The notes: generated from the sequence alone by a model not told the origin. DNA of 64,000 bases from Lentzea sp. NEAU-D7 (GCF_026242055.1 NZ_JAPJDL010000025.1:62001-126000); one strand, 5' to 3'; positions 24,296 to 33,278 are shown, counted from the first letter of the stretch. Numbers and translations: made by a program.

Positions 24296-25545
24296 TGTGC
24301 CAGGCGGACGACGCCGGCGGTGCCGGCGAAGGCCGCGACGAGGACCGGGTCGGCGCGATGTTCTCGGCGCTGCTGGAGGACAGCGCCGAGGACCTGTACG
24401 AGAACGCTCCGTGCGGTTATCTCTCCACCTTGATGGACGGCACGATCGCCAAGATCAACGGGACGCTGCTCGGCTGGCTGGGGATCGGGCGTGAGGAGCT
24501 GGTCGGCCGGCGGCGCTTCAGCGACCTCCTGACCGTGGGCGGCCGGATGTACTACGAGACCCACATCGGGCCGATGCTGACGATGCACGGCGAAGCCGGC
24601 GGTCTCGCGCTGGAGCTCAAGGCCGCGGACGGGACGCGGCTGCCGGTGATGGCGACGTCGAGGGTGAAGACGGGCGCCGACGGCTCCGCGCAGCTGATCC
24701 GCATCACCCTCTTCGACGCCCGCGACCGCCGCGCGTACGAACGCGAGTTGCTGCGGGCGCGCCAGGAGTCCGAGGCCGACCGCGACAGGGCGCGGCAGCT
24801 CGCCTCGACCCTGCAGCGGACCCTCCTGCCGCCCTCGCTGATGACGGTGCCGGGCATGGAGGTGGCCGCCTACTACCACCCGGCCTCGGTCGACGAGGTC
24901 GGCGGCGACTTCTACGACCTCTTCCCGCTCACCGGCGACAGCTGGGGGTTCTTCCTCGGCGACGTGTCCGGCAAGGGTGCCGAGGCGGCCGTGGTGACCT
25001 CGCTGGCCAGGTACACCCTGCGCTCCGCCGCGGTGTACAACCCCGAACCGGTCAAGGTGCTGGACAACCTGAACACCGTCCTGCAACAGCAGTACCGCGG
25101 CGGGGAGATCCGGTTCTGCACCGTCGTCTACGGTTGTCTCGTCCCCGACGACACGGGCTGCGCCATCACCCTGGTCAGCGGCGGGCACCCGCCGGCGATC
25201 GTGGTGCGGGCCGACGGCACGACGCAGTTCCTGCACACCCACGGCGGCATGCTCGTCGGCGCCATCCCCGACGCCAGGTTCACCGAGATCACGGCACACC
25301 TCGGCCCGGGCGACACCCTGCTGCTCTACAGCGACGGTCTCACCGAGGCCCGCCCGGTCGGCGGCAGCAGCGAGCGGTACAGCGAAGAGGAACTCCTGGA
25401 CCACCTCGCGGCGTCGGCGGCGCACGGCGCGTCCGAGGTCATCGCTTCGCTGACCGAGCTGCTCACCGGTTTCGGCGACGGCGTGGAGGACGACACGGCT
25501 CTGCTCGCCCTGAGCATCCCCCTGCCCCGGGACGGGGACTCGTGA
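24295..25545 (+). CDS. rsbP: RsbP-like PAS-PP2C serine phosphatase
   Basis: A 416-residue protein: N-terminal PAS domain (about 30-150; NAPCGYLSTLMDGTIAKINGT in part), a coiled-coil linker (about 150-175, ERELLRARQESEADRDRAR), and a PPM/PP2C phosphatase domain with VGGDFYDLFPL, GDVSGKGAEAA, SGGHPPAIVV, YSDGLTEARP and a terminal DDTALLAL motif supplying metal-binding Asp residues. It would dephosphorylate a phospho-STAS antagonist, freeing it to bind the RsbW-like kinase. ATG 24295 overlaps the rsbQ stop, and the end overlaps the STAS gene start, making a compact three-gene switch. Confidence 0.92.
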   Translation: MCQADDAGGAGEGRDEDRVGAMFSALLEDSAEDLYENAPCGYLSTLMDGTIAKINGTLLGWLGIGREELVGRRRFSDLLTVGGRMYYETHIGPMLTMHGEAGGLALELKAADGTRLPVMATSRVKTGADGSAQLIRITLFDARDRRAYERELLRARQESEADRDRARQLASTLQRTLLPPSLMTVPGMEVAAYYHPASVDEVGGDFYDLFPLTGDSWGFFLGDVSGKGAEAAVVTSLARYTLRSAAVYNPEPVKVLDNLNTVLQQQYRGGEIRFCTVVYGCLVPDDTGCAITLVSGGHPPAIVVRADGTTQFLHTHGGMLVGAIPDARFTEITAHLGPGDTLLLYSDGLTEARPVGGSSERYSEEELLDHLAASAAHGASEVIASLTELLTGFGDGVEDDTALLALSIPLPRDGDS

Positions 25546-25874
25546 GCACCAGGTTCAGCACCACGACCAGTGCCGTTCCGGCCGGACTGGTTCTCGCTCT
25601 CGTGGGCGAGCTCGACTCGTCGACCGCCCCCGCGGCACAGGAAGCCATCCGGCGGCTCACGTTGCGCGCCGGTGATCGGCTGATCGTCGACCTGGCCAGG
25701 CTGGAGTTCTGCGACTCCAGCGGGATCGCCGCCCTCATCGCGGCACGGTCGCTCGCCGGCAGGGCCGGTGCGACCATCGCGCTGGCGGCCGTGCCACGGC
25801 ACCTGGGCAAGGTGCTCGGGCTGCTCGGCCTCGCGGATCTGTTCACCACCCTCCCGAACGCCGACCACACCTAG
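25542..25874 (+). CDS. STAS-domain anti-sigma factor antagonist (RsbV-like)
   Basis: A 110-residue single STAS domain. The phosphorylation segment VDLARLEFCDSSGIAALIAA near residues 48-67 carries the conserved D-S-S-G, whose serine is phosphorylated by RsbW-type kinases and dephosphorylated by PP2C phosphatases. GTG 25542 overlaps the stop of rsbP (GTGA). Together with rsbQ, rsbP and the convergent RsbW-like gene at 25912 it completes a partner-switching module. The sigma factor it controls is not encoded nearby. Confidence 0.92.
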   Translation: MSTRFSTTTSAVPAGLVLALVGELDSSTAPAAQEAIRRLTLRAGDRLIVDLARLEFCDSSGIAALIAARSLAGRAGATIALAAVPRHLGKVLGLLGLADLFTTLPNADHT

Positions 25875-25911
25875 GTCACGGCCTGAGCCCGCGCCCGGAC
25901 ACCGGCCTCCG

Positions 25912-26343
25912 TCAGGGCGTGGCGGGGCAGGGCACGACGGCCCACACGCACTTGCCCATCGCACGCCGGGCGACGCCCCACTGCTTGGACAGCTTGTCCA
26001 CCATGATCAGGCCGCGGCCGCGCACCGAACCGGGCGCGGACGGCTGCAGCTGGGGCAGCGCCGGCGAAGCGTCCTCGGTGACGATGCTGACGCTGCAGGG
26101 CTTGGTCGACTTGCGCAGTTTGAGACGTGCGGGGAACCGGGCGTGGTCGTACACGTTGGACACCAGCTCCGTGATCACCAGAAGCACGTCCAGGAGATCG
26201 TCTTCGTGCAGGTTGCCCAGGACCGACTCGGCCCAGCGCCGAACGTTCCCGGTGTCAGGGCCAGTGTCGGTGAGCTCCAGCGTGAGCCACGCATCAGCAG
26301 GATCTCCGTTGGCCAAGACATGGCTCCGTTCTGCCGGCATCAC
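25912..26343 (-). CDS. RsbW/SpoIIAB-like ATP-binding protein
   Basis: A 143-residue GHKL ATPase domain protein. The N box ITELVSNVYDHARFP lies near residues 57-71, the G1 region TEDASPALP in the 90s, and the G2 box RGRGLIMVDKLSKQWGVARR near residues 107-126. It ends 38 bp from the convergent STAS gene, the natural place for the kinase of that antagonist. Start is GTG 26343 or ATG 26340. It is a paralogue of the 22098-22505 protein. Confidence 0.88.
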   Translation of the reverse strand: MMPAERSHVLANGDPADAWLTLELTDTGPDTGNVRRWAESVLGNLHEDDLLDVLLVITELVSNVYDHARFPARLKLRKSTKPCSVSIVTEDASPALPQLQPSAPGSVRGRGLIMVDKLSKQWGVARRAMGKCVWAVVPCPATP

Positions 26344-26499
26344 CTGGACGGGGTACCTCGCCCGCGGCGATCAAAACTCCCCCGGAGCGACGGTGCGTCA
26401 CAGCGCCGGCGCCGCGAGCGAGCCGGTCGGATTTCGTGTCGCGACCTCGGTGATTCTCGCCGACCATGACTGGGAGGGCGGACGGAGGAGGGTTGCCAG

Positions 26500-27495
26500 G
26501 TGGAAAGCGCCGCACCAGCGGGCCGGCCGCTCGATCTCGTCAGGCCCATGCTCGCCACCGCGGGCAGCGTGCCGCAGGACGAGGGCTGGGCCGTCGAGTT
26601 CAAATGGGACGGCTACCGCGGCGTCGCGCACTGCCAGGGCGGCACCGTCCAGCTGATCAGCCGCAACGACCTCGACTTCACGCGGCGCTTCCCGGAGCTG
26701 GACGTCCTGCCCGACCTGCTGCACCGCCGGACAGCCGTGCTCGACGGCGAGATCGTGGCCCTGGACCGGGAGGGACGGCCGAACTTCGGCCTGCTCCAGC
26801 AGCGCGACAAGCTCGTTCCCGGCGTGCGGGAGCTGCGGCCGAGCCGGCCGCGCATCGCCTACTTCGTCTTCGACCTGCTGCACCTGGACGGGCGGTCGCT
26901 GCTGTCGGTGCCGTACGACGCGCGGCGGGCGATGCTCGCCGACCTGGCCCTGCCCGGTGATCACGCGGTGCAGGTGCCTCCGGCGTTCATGAGCACCGAT
27001 CCGGCGGACGTCCTGCACGTCGCGAGCCAGTACGGGTTCGAGGGCATCGTCTCGAAGCGCGTGAAGTCCCGGTACGAACCGGGCCGCAGGTCGCCCGCGT
27101 GGGTGAAAACGCCGTTCCGGCACACCCAGGAGGTCGTGATCGGAGGATGGCGCGTCGGGCAGGGCAACCGCGCGGGCAGGCTCGGGTCGCTCCTCCTCGG
27201 CGCCCACGACGGCCAGGGCGGCCTGGTGTACGTCGGCCACGTCGGCACGGGCTTCAGCCGGACCGTGCTCGCCGACCTGCAGCGAGAGCTGCAGAAGCGG
27301 GAGCGGCCCACCAGCCCGTTCTCCGCAGAGGTGCCGCGCGAGCACGCCCGCGACGCCCGCTGGGTCGAGCCGGAGCTGGTGGGCGAGGTCGAGTATCGAC
27401 AGTGGACATCGGACGGTCGGTTGCGGCATCCGGCCTGGCGCGGAATGCGTCCGGACCGGGACCCGTCCAGCGTGAGACTCCCTCCACCGGCGTGA
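26500..27495 (+). CDS. ATP-dependent DNA ligase, LigD/LigC ligase-domain type
   Basis: A 331-residue stand-alone ligase of the family used in bacterial non-homologous end joining. The adenylation lysine is in motif I EFKWDGYRG (near residue 35), with further motifs VLDGEIVALD (III region), FDLLHLDG, FEGIVSKRVKSRY (IV) and WVKTP (V), followed by an OB-fold ending near residue 310 (VYVGHVGTGFS). No polymerase or nuclease domain is fused and no Ku gene is visible. GTG 26500 is preceded by AGG. The proline-arginine C-terminal end is short. Confidence 0.92.
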   Translation: MESAAPAGRPLDLVRPMLATAGSVPQDEGWAVEFKWDGYRGVAHCQGGTVQLISRNDLDFTRRFPELDVLPDLLHRRTAVLDGEIVALDREGRPNFGLLQQRDKLVPGVRELRPSRPRIAYFVFDLLHLDGRSLLSVPYDARRAMLADLALPGDHAVQVPPAFMSTDPADVLHVASQYGFEGIVSKRVKSRYEPGRRSPAWVKTPFRHTQEVVIGGWRVGQGNRAGRLGSLLLGAHDGQGGLVYVGHVGTGFSRTVLADLQRELQKRERPTSPFSAEVPREHARDARWVEPELVGEVEYRQWTSDGRLRHPAWRGMRPDRDPSSVRLPPPA

Positions 27496-27547
27496 CGGTG
27501 GCGGACGGGCTGCCGGCTCAGCACCTGCACAAGCCGTCCGGACAACC

Positions 27548-27593
27548 GCGGACCCGCTCGGCACGAGGGGCTCGTCGTGCCGAGCGGGTCCGC
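27548..27593. terminator. Strong bidirectional hairpin terminator
   Basis: A perfect 19-bp inverted repeat (27548-27566 and 27575-27593, arm starting GCGGACCCGCTCGG) with an 8-nt loop lies between the convergent ligase (ends 27495) and penicillin-binding protein (ends 27677) genes. Confidence 0.85.
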
Positions 27594-27676
27594 TCGCATG
27601 GCCCGCACGCGGGCGGCGACCCGGTGCCCACGCAGGTGCCGTGGCCCGGGGGCGCCCTTCCCCGGCTGGCCGGTCC

Positions 27677-29992
27677 TCAACGAGGAGGCGGCGGGGACGA
27701 GGATCCGGGAGCGGGCGACGGCGGCGCCGTGGCCGCAGGAGGCGGCGGGGACGGGGATACGGGAGCGGGCGACGGCGGCGCCGTGGCCGCCGGAGGCACC
27801 GCTGCCTCCGGCTGGGGCGCCGTCGTGACAGGGGGAGGAGGCGCGCTGCTCCCGTCACCGCGCAGGAAGCGTTCCTCGACCTGCGGCAGGGGCTTCTCAG
27901 GCAGGTCGGCGTGCACCTTCACCATCGTGTCGAACCAGGTCGCCGCGGGCACGGTACCGCCGTAGATGTTGCCCTCGGGGCACAGCCGCGGCGGTCCCGA
28001 GCCGACGCAGATGCCCTTCGGTGAGGTGCTGTCGTTGAACACCTGGACGGCGGCGGCGTAGTCGGGCGTGGCTCCCACGTACGCCGCGGACTTGTACTCC
28101 TCGGTCGTCCCGGTCTTGCCCATCATCGGACGCTTCCAGTCCACCTTGCGCGCTGCCAGTGCCGCGGTGCCCTGGCCTTTGCTGTCCTCGCTGAGACCGA
28201 CGGCGAGCGCGTTCGCGAGAGGTTCGGGCACCGCCTGCTCGCACGGAGGTCGTTTCAGTTCAACGGGTTTGCCGTCCCGGTCGAGGACCTGCCGGATCGG
28301 GGTGGGTTTGCACCACGTGCCCCCGCTCATGATCGTCGCGGCCACGTTCGCGAGTTCGAGGGTGCTCGACGGTGCGGGACCCAAGGTGAAGGAGGCGTTG
28401 CCGTTGCCCGCGTAGAACTGCGCCTGGCTGACCCGCAGGTCCTTGGGGCCGTTCGGATCCGGCAGCACTCCGGCGATGTTCGTGGACATCGTCTTGCGCA
28501 TGCCGAGCCGGGACGCCATGTTCACCACGGCCTCCAGTCCGGTCTTCTCCTCCAGCATGACGAACGCCGTGTTGGGAGATGTCGCGAGCGCCTGCTTCAA
28601 CGGCATCTGCGGCGGGTAGCGGTCGTTGTGGTTGGACAGGCAGTACCAGTAGGTGTTCGGCTCACCCGTGGCCGGACAGGACGGGGCACCGCCCTTGAAG
28701 ACCTTCGAGGTGTAGGAGTTGGGGGAGGGGATCACCGTGTCGATGCCGACTCCCTTCTCCAAGGCGGCGGCCGCGGTGAAGATCTTGTACACCGAGCCCG
28801 TGCCGAACTTGTTCTCCACACCGCTCGGCAGGTCGAACTGCGTCTGGAACTCCTCCTTCTTCAGGCCGTAGTCGCGGTTGGCCACCAGCGCCACGACCTC
28901 GTGCGCGTTCTTTCCCGGTCGCACGACGGCCATGGTGTTCGCCACGCCGGGGGTGTTCTTCGGCGCCTGCGCCTCGACCGCCTGCTTCGCGTGCTCGGTG
29001 ATCTTCGGATCCAAAGTGGTCTCCACCCGGTAGCCGCCGATCTTCAGCTCTTCCAGGTTGAAGCCGGACTCGGTCAGGTACTCCACCAGGAACGAGCAGA
29101 AGAACCCGTACGACGGTCCCGCGCCGACGCATCCGGTCTGCAAGGGACGAACGGGCTCCTGCAGGCCGAGCGGTGCGCTCTTGTGCCGGTCCGCATCCTC
29201 TTTGGACACCTTTCCCTCGGCCAGCATCGCGTCGATCACGAGGTTCCTGCGTTCCACCGCCTTGTCCGGCCGTGCCTCGGGGTCCAGCGCGGTCGGGCTG
29301 TTCACCATGCCCGCGAGCGTCGCGGCCTGGGGGATGGTCAGCTTGTCCGGTGTGGTGTCGAAGTAGGCCTGCGAGGCGGCGGCGACACCGAAGATCGTCG
29401 AACCGAACGGCACGAGGTCGAGGTACCGCGCGAGGATCTCGTCCTTGCTCAGGGCCGTCTCGATGCCCACCGCGATGCGCGCCTCCCGCAGCTTGCGGGT
29501 GATGCTCTGCTCCTGAGCCGCGCCCTGAGCGCCCTTGTCGGTGCGCGCCAGCACGTGCACGAGGTAGTTCTTCACGTACTGCTGGGTCAGCGTGGACGCT
29601 CCCTGCTCGACCGATCCGCTCGCGTTGTTGCGCGCCGCGGCGCGCAGGCTCGCCAGCCAGTCGACGCCGTGGTGGTCGTAGAAGCGGCGGTCCTCGATCG
29701 CGAGCAACGCGTCCTTCATGTGCGGGGAGATCCTGTCCGGCGGGGTGCGCACCCGGTACTGGTCGTACAGGTAAGCGATCGCCGTCCCGTCCTTGTCCGT
29801 CACCGTCGTCATCAGCGGTGGTTCGTTGGTCAGCATCTGGGCCAATGTGGACTGCACCTGGTCGCTGAGCCTGTTGGACAGCGCGCCCAGCGTCGCGGTG
29901 GCGGGGAACATGAGCCCGGCGACCAGCGCGCCGGCGAGCAGGCAGAGACCGGCGAGCTTGCCGGTGCAGGACGCGATCTTCTTGCGATCCAC
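27677..29992 (-). CDS. Class A penicillin-binding protein (transglycosylase/transpeptidase)
   Basis: A 771-residue bifunctional peptidoglycan synthase. A membrane anchor at about 12-35 is followed by the GT51 transglycosylase domain with catalytic AIEDRRFYDHHGVD (Glu100) and STLTQQYVKN, then a transpeptidase domain with SVYK (Ser400-Lys403), SPN (472-474) and KTGT (626-629). Several Cys pairs in the outer domain may form disulfides. The C-terminal 60 residues are Pro/Ala/Ser-rich with an 18-residue repeat. GTG 29992 has GAGGGGAG upstream. It diverges from a GH25 muramidase, so synthesis and cleavage of wall may be co-regulated. Confidence 0.94.
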   Translation of the reverse strand: MDRKKIASCTGKLAGLCLLAGALVAGLMFPATATLGALSNRLSDQVQSTLAQMLTNEPPLMTTVTDKDGTAIAYLYDQYRVRTPPDRISPHMKDALLAIEDRRFYDHHGVDWLASLRAAARNNASGSVEQGASTLTQQYVKNYLVHVLARTDKGAQGAAQEQSITRKLREARIAVGIETALSKDEILARYLDLVPFGSTIFGVAAASQAYFDTTPDKLTIPQAATLAGMVNSPTALDPEARPDKAVERRNLVIDAMLAEGKVSKEDADRHKSAPLGLQEPVRPLQTGCVGAGPSYGFFCSFLVEYLTESGFNLEELKIGGYRVETTLDPKITEHAKQAVEAQAPKNTPGVANTMAVVRPGKNAHEVVALVANRDYGLKKEEFQTQFDLPSGVENKFGTGSVYKIFTAAAALEKGVGIDTVIPSPNSYTSKVFKGGAPSCPATGEPNTYWYCLSNHNDRYPPQMPLKQALATSPNTAFVMLEEKTGLEAVVNMASRLGMRKTMSTNIAGVLPDPNGPKDLRVSQAQFYAGNGNASFTLGPAPSSTLELANVAATIMSGGTWCKPTPIRQVLDRDGKPVELKRPPCEQAVPEPLANALAVGLSEDSKGQGTAALAARKVDWKRPMMGKTGTTEEYKSAAYVGATPDYAAAVQVFNDSTSPKGICVGSGPPRLCPEGNIYGGTVPAATWFDTMVKVHADLPEKPLPQVEERFLRGDGSSAPPPPVTTAPQPEAAVPPAATAPPSPAPVSPSPPPPAATAPPSPAPGSSSPPPPR
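27684..27791. repeat. 54-bp tandem repeat in the penicillin-binding protein tail
   Basis: Two direct copies of a 54-bp unit (27684-27737 and 27738-27791) differ at only about 3 positions. They encode tandem 18-residue units PPAATAPPSPAPxSxSPP at the extracellular C-terminus. Near identity implies recent in-frame duplication, so copy number may vary between strains. Confidence 0.88.
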
Positions 29993-30210
29993 GGCGAGAC
30001 TCCCCTCACGGAATGCGGCTTCCGACGGTTACCCGGCAAATCACTGGTCAGCCGCCCACATCGAATGAACCGCAGGCCGGGAAATCGTCACCCAGCGTGC
30101 CGGAACACGGAATCCCTCACCCTCTCGTGGCAACAAATGTGTGTCCGGTTTTTCCGTTCCTGGCACGGGTAGCTGCCCAACAGGAACATTCACGCAAGGG
30201 GAGGAAGCCA

Positions 30211-31026
30211 ATGCCGTCGCAACCAAGTGCAGGCTCTCGCGTTGTTCGCACCGCTGCGATCGCGTTGGTCGCGAGCCTGCTGAGCCCCGTGCACGTGCAC
30301 GCGTCCGAAGGTTCGGACGACCACTCGGCCGGCTCGCAGATCGCGAAGCACGAGGGCACCGGCGAAATGCTCATGACACCACCGGATCTCGGCGTCGACA
30401 ACGTGGGCCGCGTGGACGGGATCGACGTCAGCAGCCACCAGGGTGACGTCGACTGGGGACACTGGTGGCGTGCGGGCAAGCGGTTCGTCTACATCAAGGC
30501 GACCGAGGGCACCGGCTACCGCAATCCCAAGTTCACCCAGCAGTACAACGGTTCCGCGGCCGTCGGCATGATCCGCGGCTCGTACCACTTCGCGCTGCCG
30601 AACCGTTCCGACGGCGCGACGCAGGCGCGGTTCTTCGTGCAGAACGGGGGTGGCTGGTCGCGGGACGGCCGGACCCTCCCCGGAACGCTCGACATCGAGT
30701 ACAACCCCTACGGCGGCGACACCTGCTACGGGCTGACCCCTGCCGCGATGGTGAACTGGATCCGCAGCTTCAGCGACACCTACCACGCGCTGACCAAGCG
30801 CTGGCCGGTGATCTACACGTCCACGCTGTGGTGGGACAAGTGCACGGGACGCAGCGGCGACTTCAGCTCCACCAACCCGTTGTGGCTCGCCAGGTACGCG
30901 GCCTCGGTCGGCCCCATGCCCTACAAGTGGCCGGTCCACACCATCTGGCAGTTCACCTCGTCGCCGATCGACCAGAACGTCTTCAACGGGGGCGCCGACC
31001 GGCTCGCCGCCCTGGCGTCGGGATGA
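30211..31026 (+). CDS. Secreted GH25 muramidase (lysozyme)
   Basis: A 271-residue secreted N-acetylmuramidase. The signal peptide spans about residues 1-31 (VVRTAAIALVASLLSP, AS cleavage region). The GH25 fold shows GIDVSSHQGDVDW (Asp72), FVYIKATEGTGYRNP, and the catalytic DIEYN (Asp161, Glu163), with a terminal IWQFTSSP segment. It cleaves beta-1,4 bonds in peptidoglycan. ATG 30211 follows GAGGAAG. It is divergent from the penicillin-binding protein. It is probably co-transcribed with the membrane protein 4 bp downstream. Confidence 0.93.
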   Translation: MPSQPSAGSRVVRTAAIALVASLLSPVHVHASEGSDDHSAGSQIAKHEGTGEMLMTPPDLGVDNVGRVDGIDVSSHQGDVDWGHWWRAGKRFVYIKATEGTGYRNPKFTQQYNGSAAVGMIRGSYHFALPNRSDGATQARFFVQNGGGWSRDGRTLPGTLDIEYNPYGGDTCYGLTPAAMVNWIRSFSDTYHALTKRWPVIYTSTLWWDKCTGRSGDFSSTNPLWLARYAASVGPMPYKWPVHTIWQFTSSPIDQNVFNGGADRLAALASG

Positions 31027-31029
31027 CCG

Positions 31030-31428
31030 ATGTGCGCCCCGGTCCGCAGGTCCGAACTTCTCCTGCTCGTCTTCCTCGGCGTGGTGTTCGCGGTGTCGTC
31101 GACCGTCGTCGTGGCCTCCGTGACGCACATCGAGAAGATCGGCCTGACCATCGACGGTCTCGAGGACGGCGCGGTGCTGAGGGCGGTGGCCCTGCACGAC
31201 GTCCGCATCAGCACGGGTCACCCGGACACCCTGGAGCGGGTGGAGGTCCTCGTGGACGACACCATGATCGCGACGCGACGCGACGGTGACCGGCTGACCC
31301 TGGAGGGCTTCACGCCGACCGAGGGGAACCACGCGCTGACGGCTCGCGTCCGCAGCACCACGCCGTTGATCATGGACGCCGTCGTGGACCACGAGTTCAC
31401 GGTCGACAACACCGCACCGTCCCGATGA
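31030..31428 (+). CDS. Single-pass membrane protein with extracytoplasmic Ig-like domain
   Basis: A 132-residue protein: a hydrophobic anchor at about 9-30 (LLLLVFLGVVFAVSSTVVVA), then an outer domain with alternating strands (DGAVLRAVALHDVRIST, ERVEVLVDDTMIATR, GNHALTARVRSTTP) that resembles bacterial Ig-like modules found in wall hydrolases. It starts 4 bp after the muramidase stop, so the two are probably coupled and could act together at the wall. Specific family not recognised. Confidence 0.7.
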   Translation: MCAPVRRSELLLLVFLGVVFAVSSTVVVASVTHIEKIGLTIDGLEDGAVLRAVALHDVRISTGHPDTLERVEVLVDDTMIATRRDGDRLTLEGFTPTEGNHALTARVRSTTPLIMDAVVDHEFTVDNTAPSR

Positions 31429-31552
31429 GACCCTCCGATGTGGACTCCTGCGGGTGTCACCCGATGTGGTCGACTTCAGCGAGTGACGACGGGTCACGCG
31501 GCCGTGCGGGTACCAGGCGGCTGACCGATCGGCTGATGCCCAGGAGGACGAC

Positions 31553-32083
31553 ATGAAGCCCAGGACGACCGCACTGGCCGCGCTGTTCGCCGCGATCCCG
31601 GTGGTGCTCGCTCCCGCGGCCGCGAACGCGATCGCGTGCTACGGCGACTTCAGCGACACAGTCGGCACGCTGACGAAGATCACGCGCGAGGAGTTCGTGT
31701 CACGTGTCTGCCAGGCACAACTCCGACCCGGGACAGACCAGCGGGACGTGCGGGAGCTCAAGGACGTCGTGCTGCCGAACGCGGTCTCCGGTCTGGGCAG
31801 CATGGAGATGATCTACCGCCAGAGCAGGCCCGCGCTCGACGCCGTCGTCGAGAAGTGCTACTCGCCGGAGGACTTCTGCAGCCCGGACGCCGTCGGGCGG
31901 GCCACGCGGTGCATGAAGGACGAACTGCCGGACGCCGCCATGAACGCGCTGGGCCCCGAGGCGCTGGCCTCCAGCTGCGAAGGGCTGAAGGCCGCGGCGG
32001 CGACCGACCCGCGGGCACTGCGCGAGCGGGCACGCGCCGCGGCGGAGGCCTACATCGAGTTCTTGAGGGACCGCCAGAACTGA
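31553..32083 (+). CDS. Secreted hypothetical protein
   Basis: A 176-residue protein with a clear signal peptide (MKPRTTALAALFAAIPVVLA, ANAIA cleavage near residue 26). The mature part is helical and has about six cysteines (in ACYGDF, RVCQAQ, EKCYSPEDFCSPD, TRCMKD, SSCEGL), enough for three disulfides. GGAGGA precedes ATG 31553. Family not recognised. It is flanked by envelope genes. Confidence 0.7.
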   Translation: MKPRTTALAALFAAIPVVLAPAAANAIACYGDFSDTVGTLTKITREEFVSRVCQAQLRPGTDQRDVRELKDVVLPNAVSGLGSMEMIYRQSRPALDAVVEKCYSPEDFCSPDAVGRATRCMKDELPDAAMNALGPEALASSCEGLKAAAATDPRALRERARAAAEAYIEFLRDRQN

Positions 32084-32097
32084 CCTGAACGACGTGC

Positions 32098-32125
32098 AGG
32101 CGCGCCGGAGACATCCGGCGCGCCT
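32098..32125. terminator. Hairpin terminator between convergent genes
   Basis: A perfect 12-bp inverted repeat (AGGCGCGCCGGA and its mirror) with a 4-nt loop follows the stop at 32083 and reaches the last codon of the convergent gene ending at 32124. Confidence 0.8.
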
Positions 32126-32495
32126 ACACGTCGTCGTGCTGCTGACCGGCGACCGCCCGCGCGAGCTCGGCCGCGCGGAGCAGGGTGTCGGCGCACGACG
32201 CCATGTGCCCCAGCGACTCCACTTCGTCCGACAGGTCGTCCGCGCCGGTCACGGGTGCCAGCCTCGTGTCCGCGACCGCGCGCACGATCGACGCCGTCGC
32301 CGTGGCCATCCGCTGGGTGAGAGCGGCGATCGCGAGCATCACGTTCCCGGCCTGACAGGGGCTGATCGGGTCGTGCCGCTCGCTGTCCGGAGATCGTCCG
32401 GGGCCGGCGTCCCAGGTGGAGGACGCCGTGCAGAGCGCGTCGACGAACGGTTGCCAGGCCGCGTCCGGCTCGGTAGCGGACTCGTGTTCGTTCAC
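32124..32495 (-). CDS. Hypothetical helical protein
   Basis: A 123-residue protein, mostly alpha-helical by composition, with no signal peptide or membrane segment. It has an ANVMLAIAALTQRMATATAS-like helical core and a late Cys (HMASCADTLLRAAELARAV). GTG 32495 is chosen because GGAGGTG precedes it by five bases; upstream in-frame residues lack such a site. It is divergent from the DivIVA-like operon. No family recognised. Confidence 0.6.
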   Translation of the reverse strand: MNEHESATEPDAAWQPFVDALCTASSTWDAGPGRSPDSERHDPISPCQAGNVMLAIAALTQRMATATASIVRAVADTRLAPVTGADDLSDEVESLGHMASCADTLLRAAELARAVAGQQHDDV

Positions 32496-32657
32496 GGGAC
32501 ACCTCCGGTCAGGTCCGCACCGGATACCCGTGCCGATGACGGTCCGTGAGGAATTCACTAGACAGGGTGCTTACTGGTCAGCGATGTCTGGCGGGCCGGT
32601 GCACGGGTACCTGCCACGTACCAGAGAACCGCCCACGTTCAGGAAAGGGACACGAGC

Positions 32658-33278
32658 ATGGCTATGGACGATCTCCTGAACGAGGGTGCCAGGCACTTCC
32701 GCACCCGGTGGCTCGGCTACGACCGGGCCCAGGTCGACGAGGAGTACGCCCGGCTGGAGGCACAGCTCGAACTGGCCTGCACCGACCGCGACGCCGCCCT
32801 CGAAACGGCCGAGGACCTCGCTCGTCACCTGGAGGAGGCGCGTGCGGAGCTCGCCGAGTACCGCACGCTGCACGCCGGGCACGACAAGGACAACGCCGTC
32901 TCCGGGTGCATCCGCTATCTGCTGCACGTGGCCAGGCGCAAGGCGGACGAGATCGAGGCCGAGGCCCGCGCCCGCGCCGAGGACGCCGTGCAGCGCGCGG
33001 AGGAGGCAGCCGTCCGCCAGGCGACCCTGCTGGACGAGGCCGAGCAGGAGAGCCAACGCAGGCTGGCCGAGGCGAGCCGCCGCGCCCAGGAGATCGTCGG
33101 CGAGGCCTTGGAGCGGTCCCGCGTCATGCTCGCCGACCTGGCCGAGCGGCAGCGGCTGCTGGACCAGTGGTACGCCGAGGTCGCCGGCGCGCCGGACATG
33201 CCGTCACCGAGGAGTCCCGAGCTGCCGGCGGCCGAGACGGTGCTCTCCACCGCCGACGCGCCGAGCGTGACGCGATGA
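32658..33278 (+). CDS. DivIVA-like coiled-coil protein
   Basis: A 206-residue protein. Residues 12-36 (HFRTRWLGYDRAQVDEEYARL in part) match the DivIVA/Wag31 N-terminal signature, in which a GYD-x-x-QVD motif precedes the coiled coil. Long heptad-rich segments follow (about 30-70 and 85-165, many Ala/Glu/Arg), then a Pro-rich tail. Such proteins mark curved membranes or scaffold polar growth, and shorter versions occur beside envelope genes. It is not the main DivIVA, which lies with the dcw cluster. Its stop overlaps the next gene's ATG. Confidence 0.75.
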   Translation: MAMDDLLNEGARHFRTRWLGYDRAQVDEEYARLEAQLELACTDRDAALETAEDLARHLEEARAELAEYRTLHAGHDKDNAVSGCIRYLLHVARRKADEIEAEARARAEDAVQRAEEAAVRQATLLDEAEQESQRRLAEASRRAQEIVGEALERSRVMLADLAERQRLLDQWYAEVAGAPDMPSPRSPELPAAETVLSTADAPSVTR

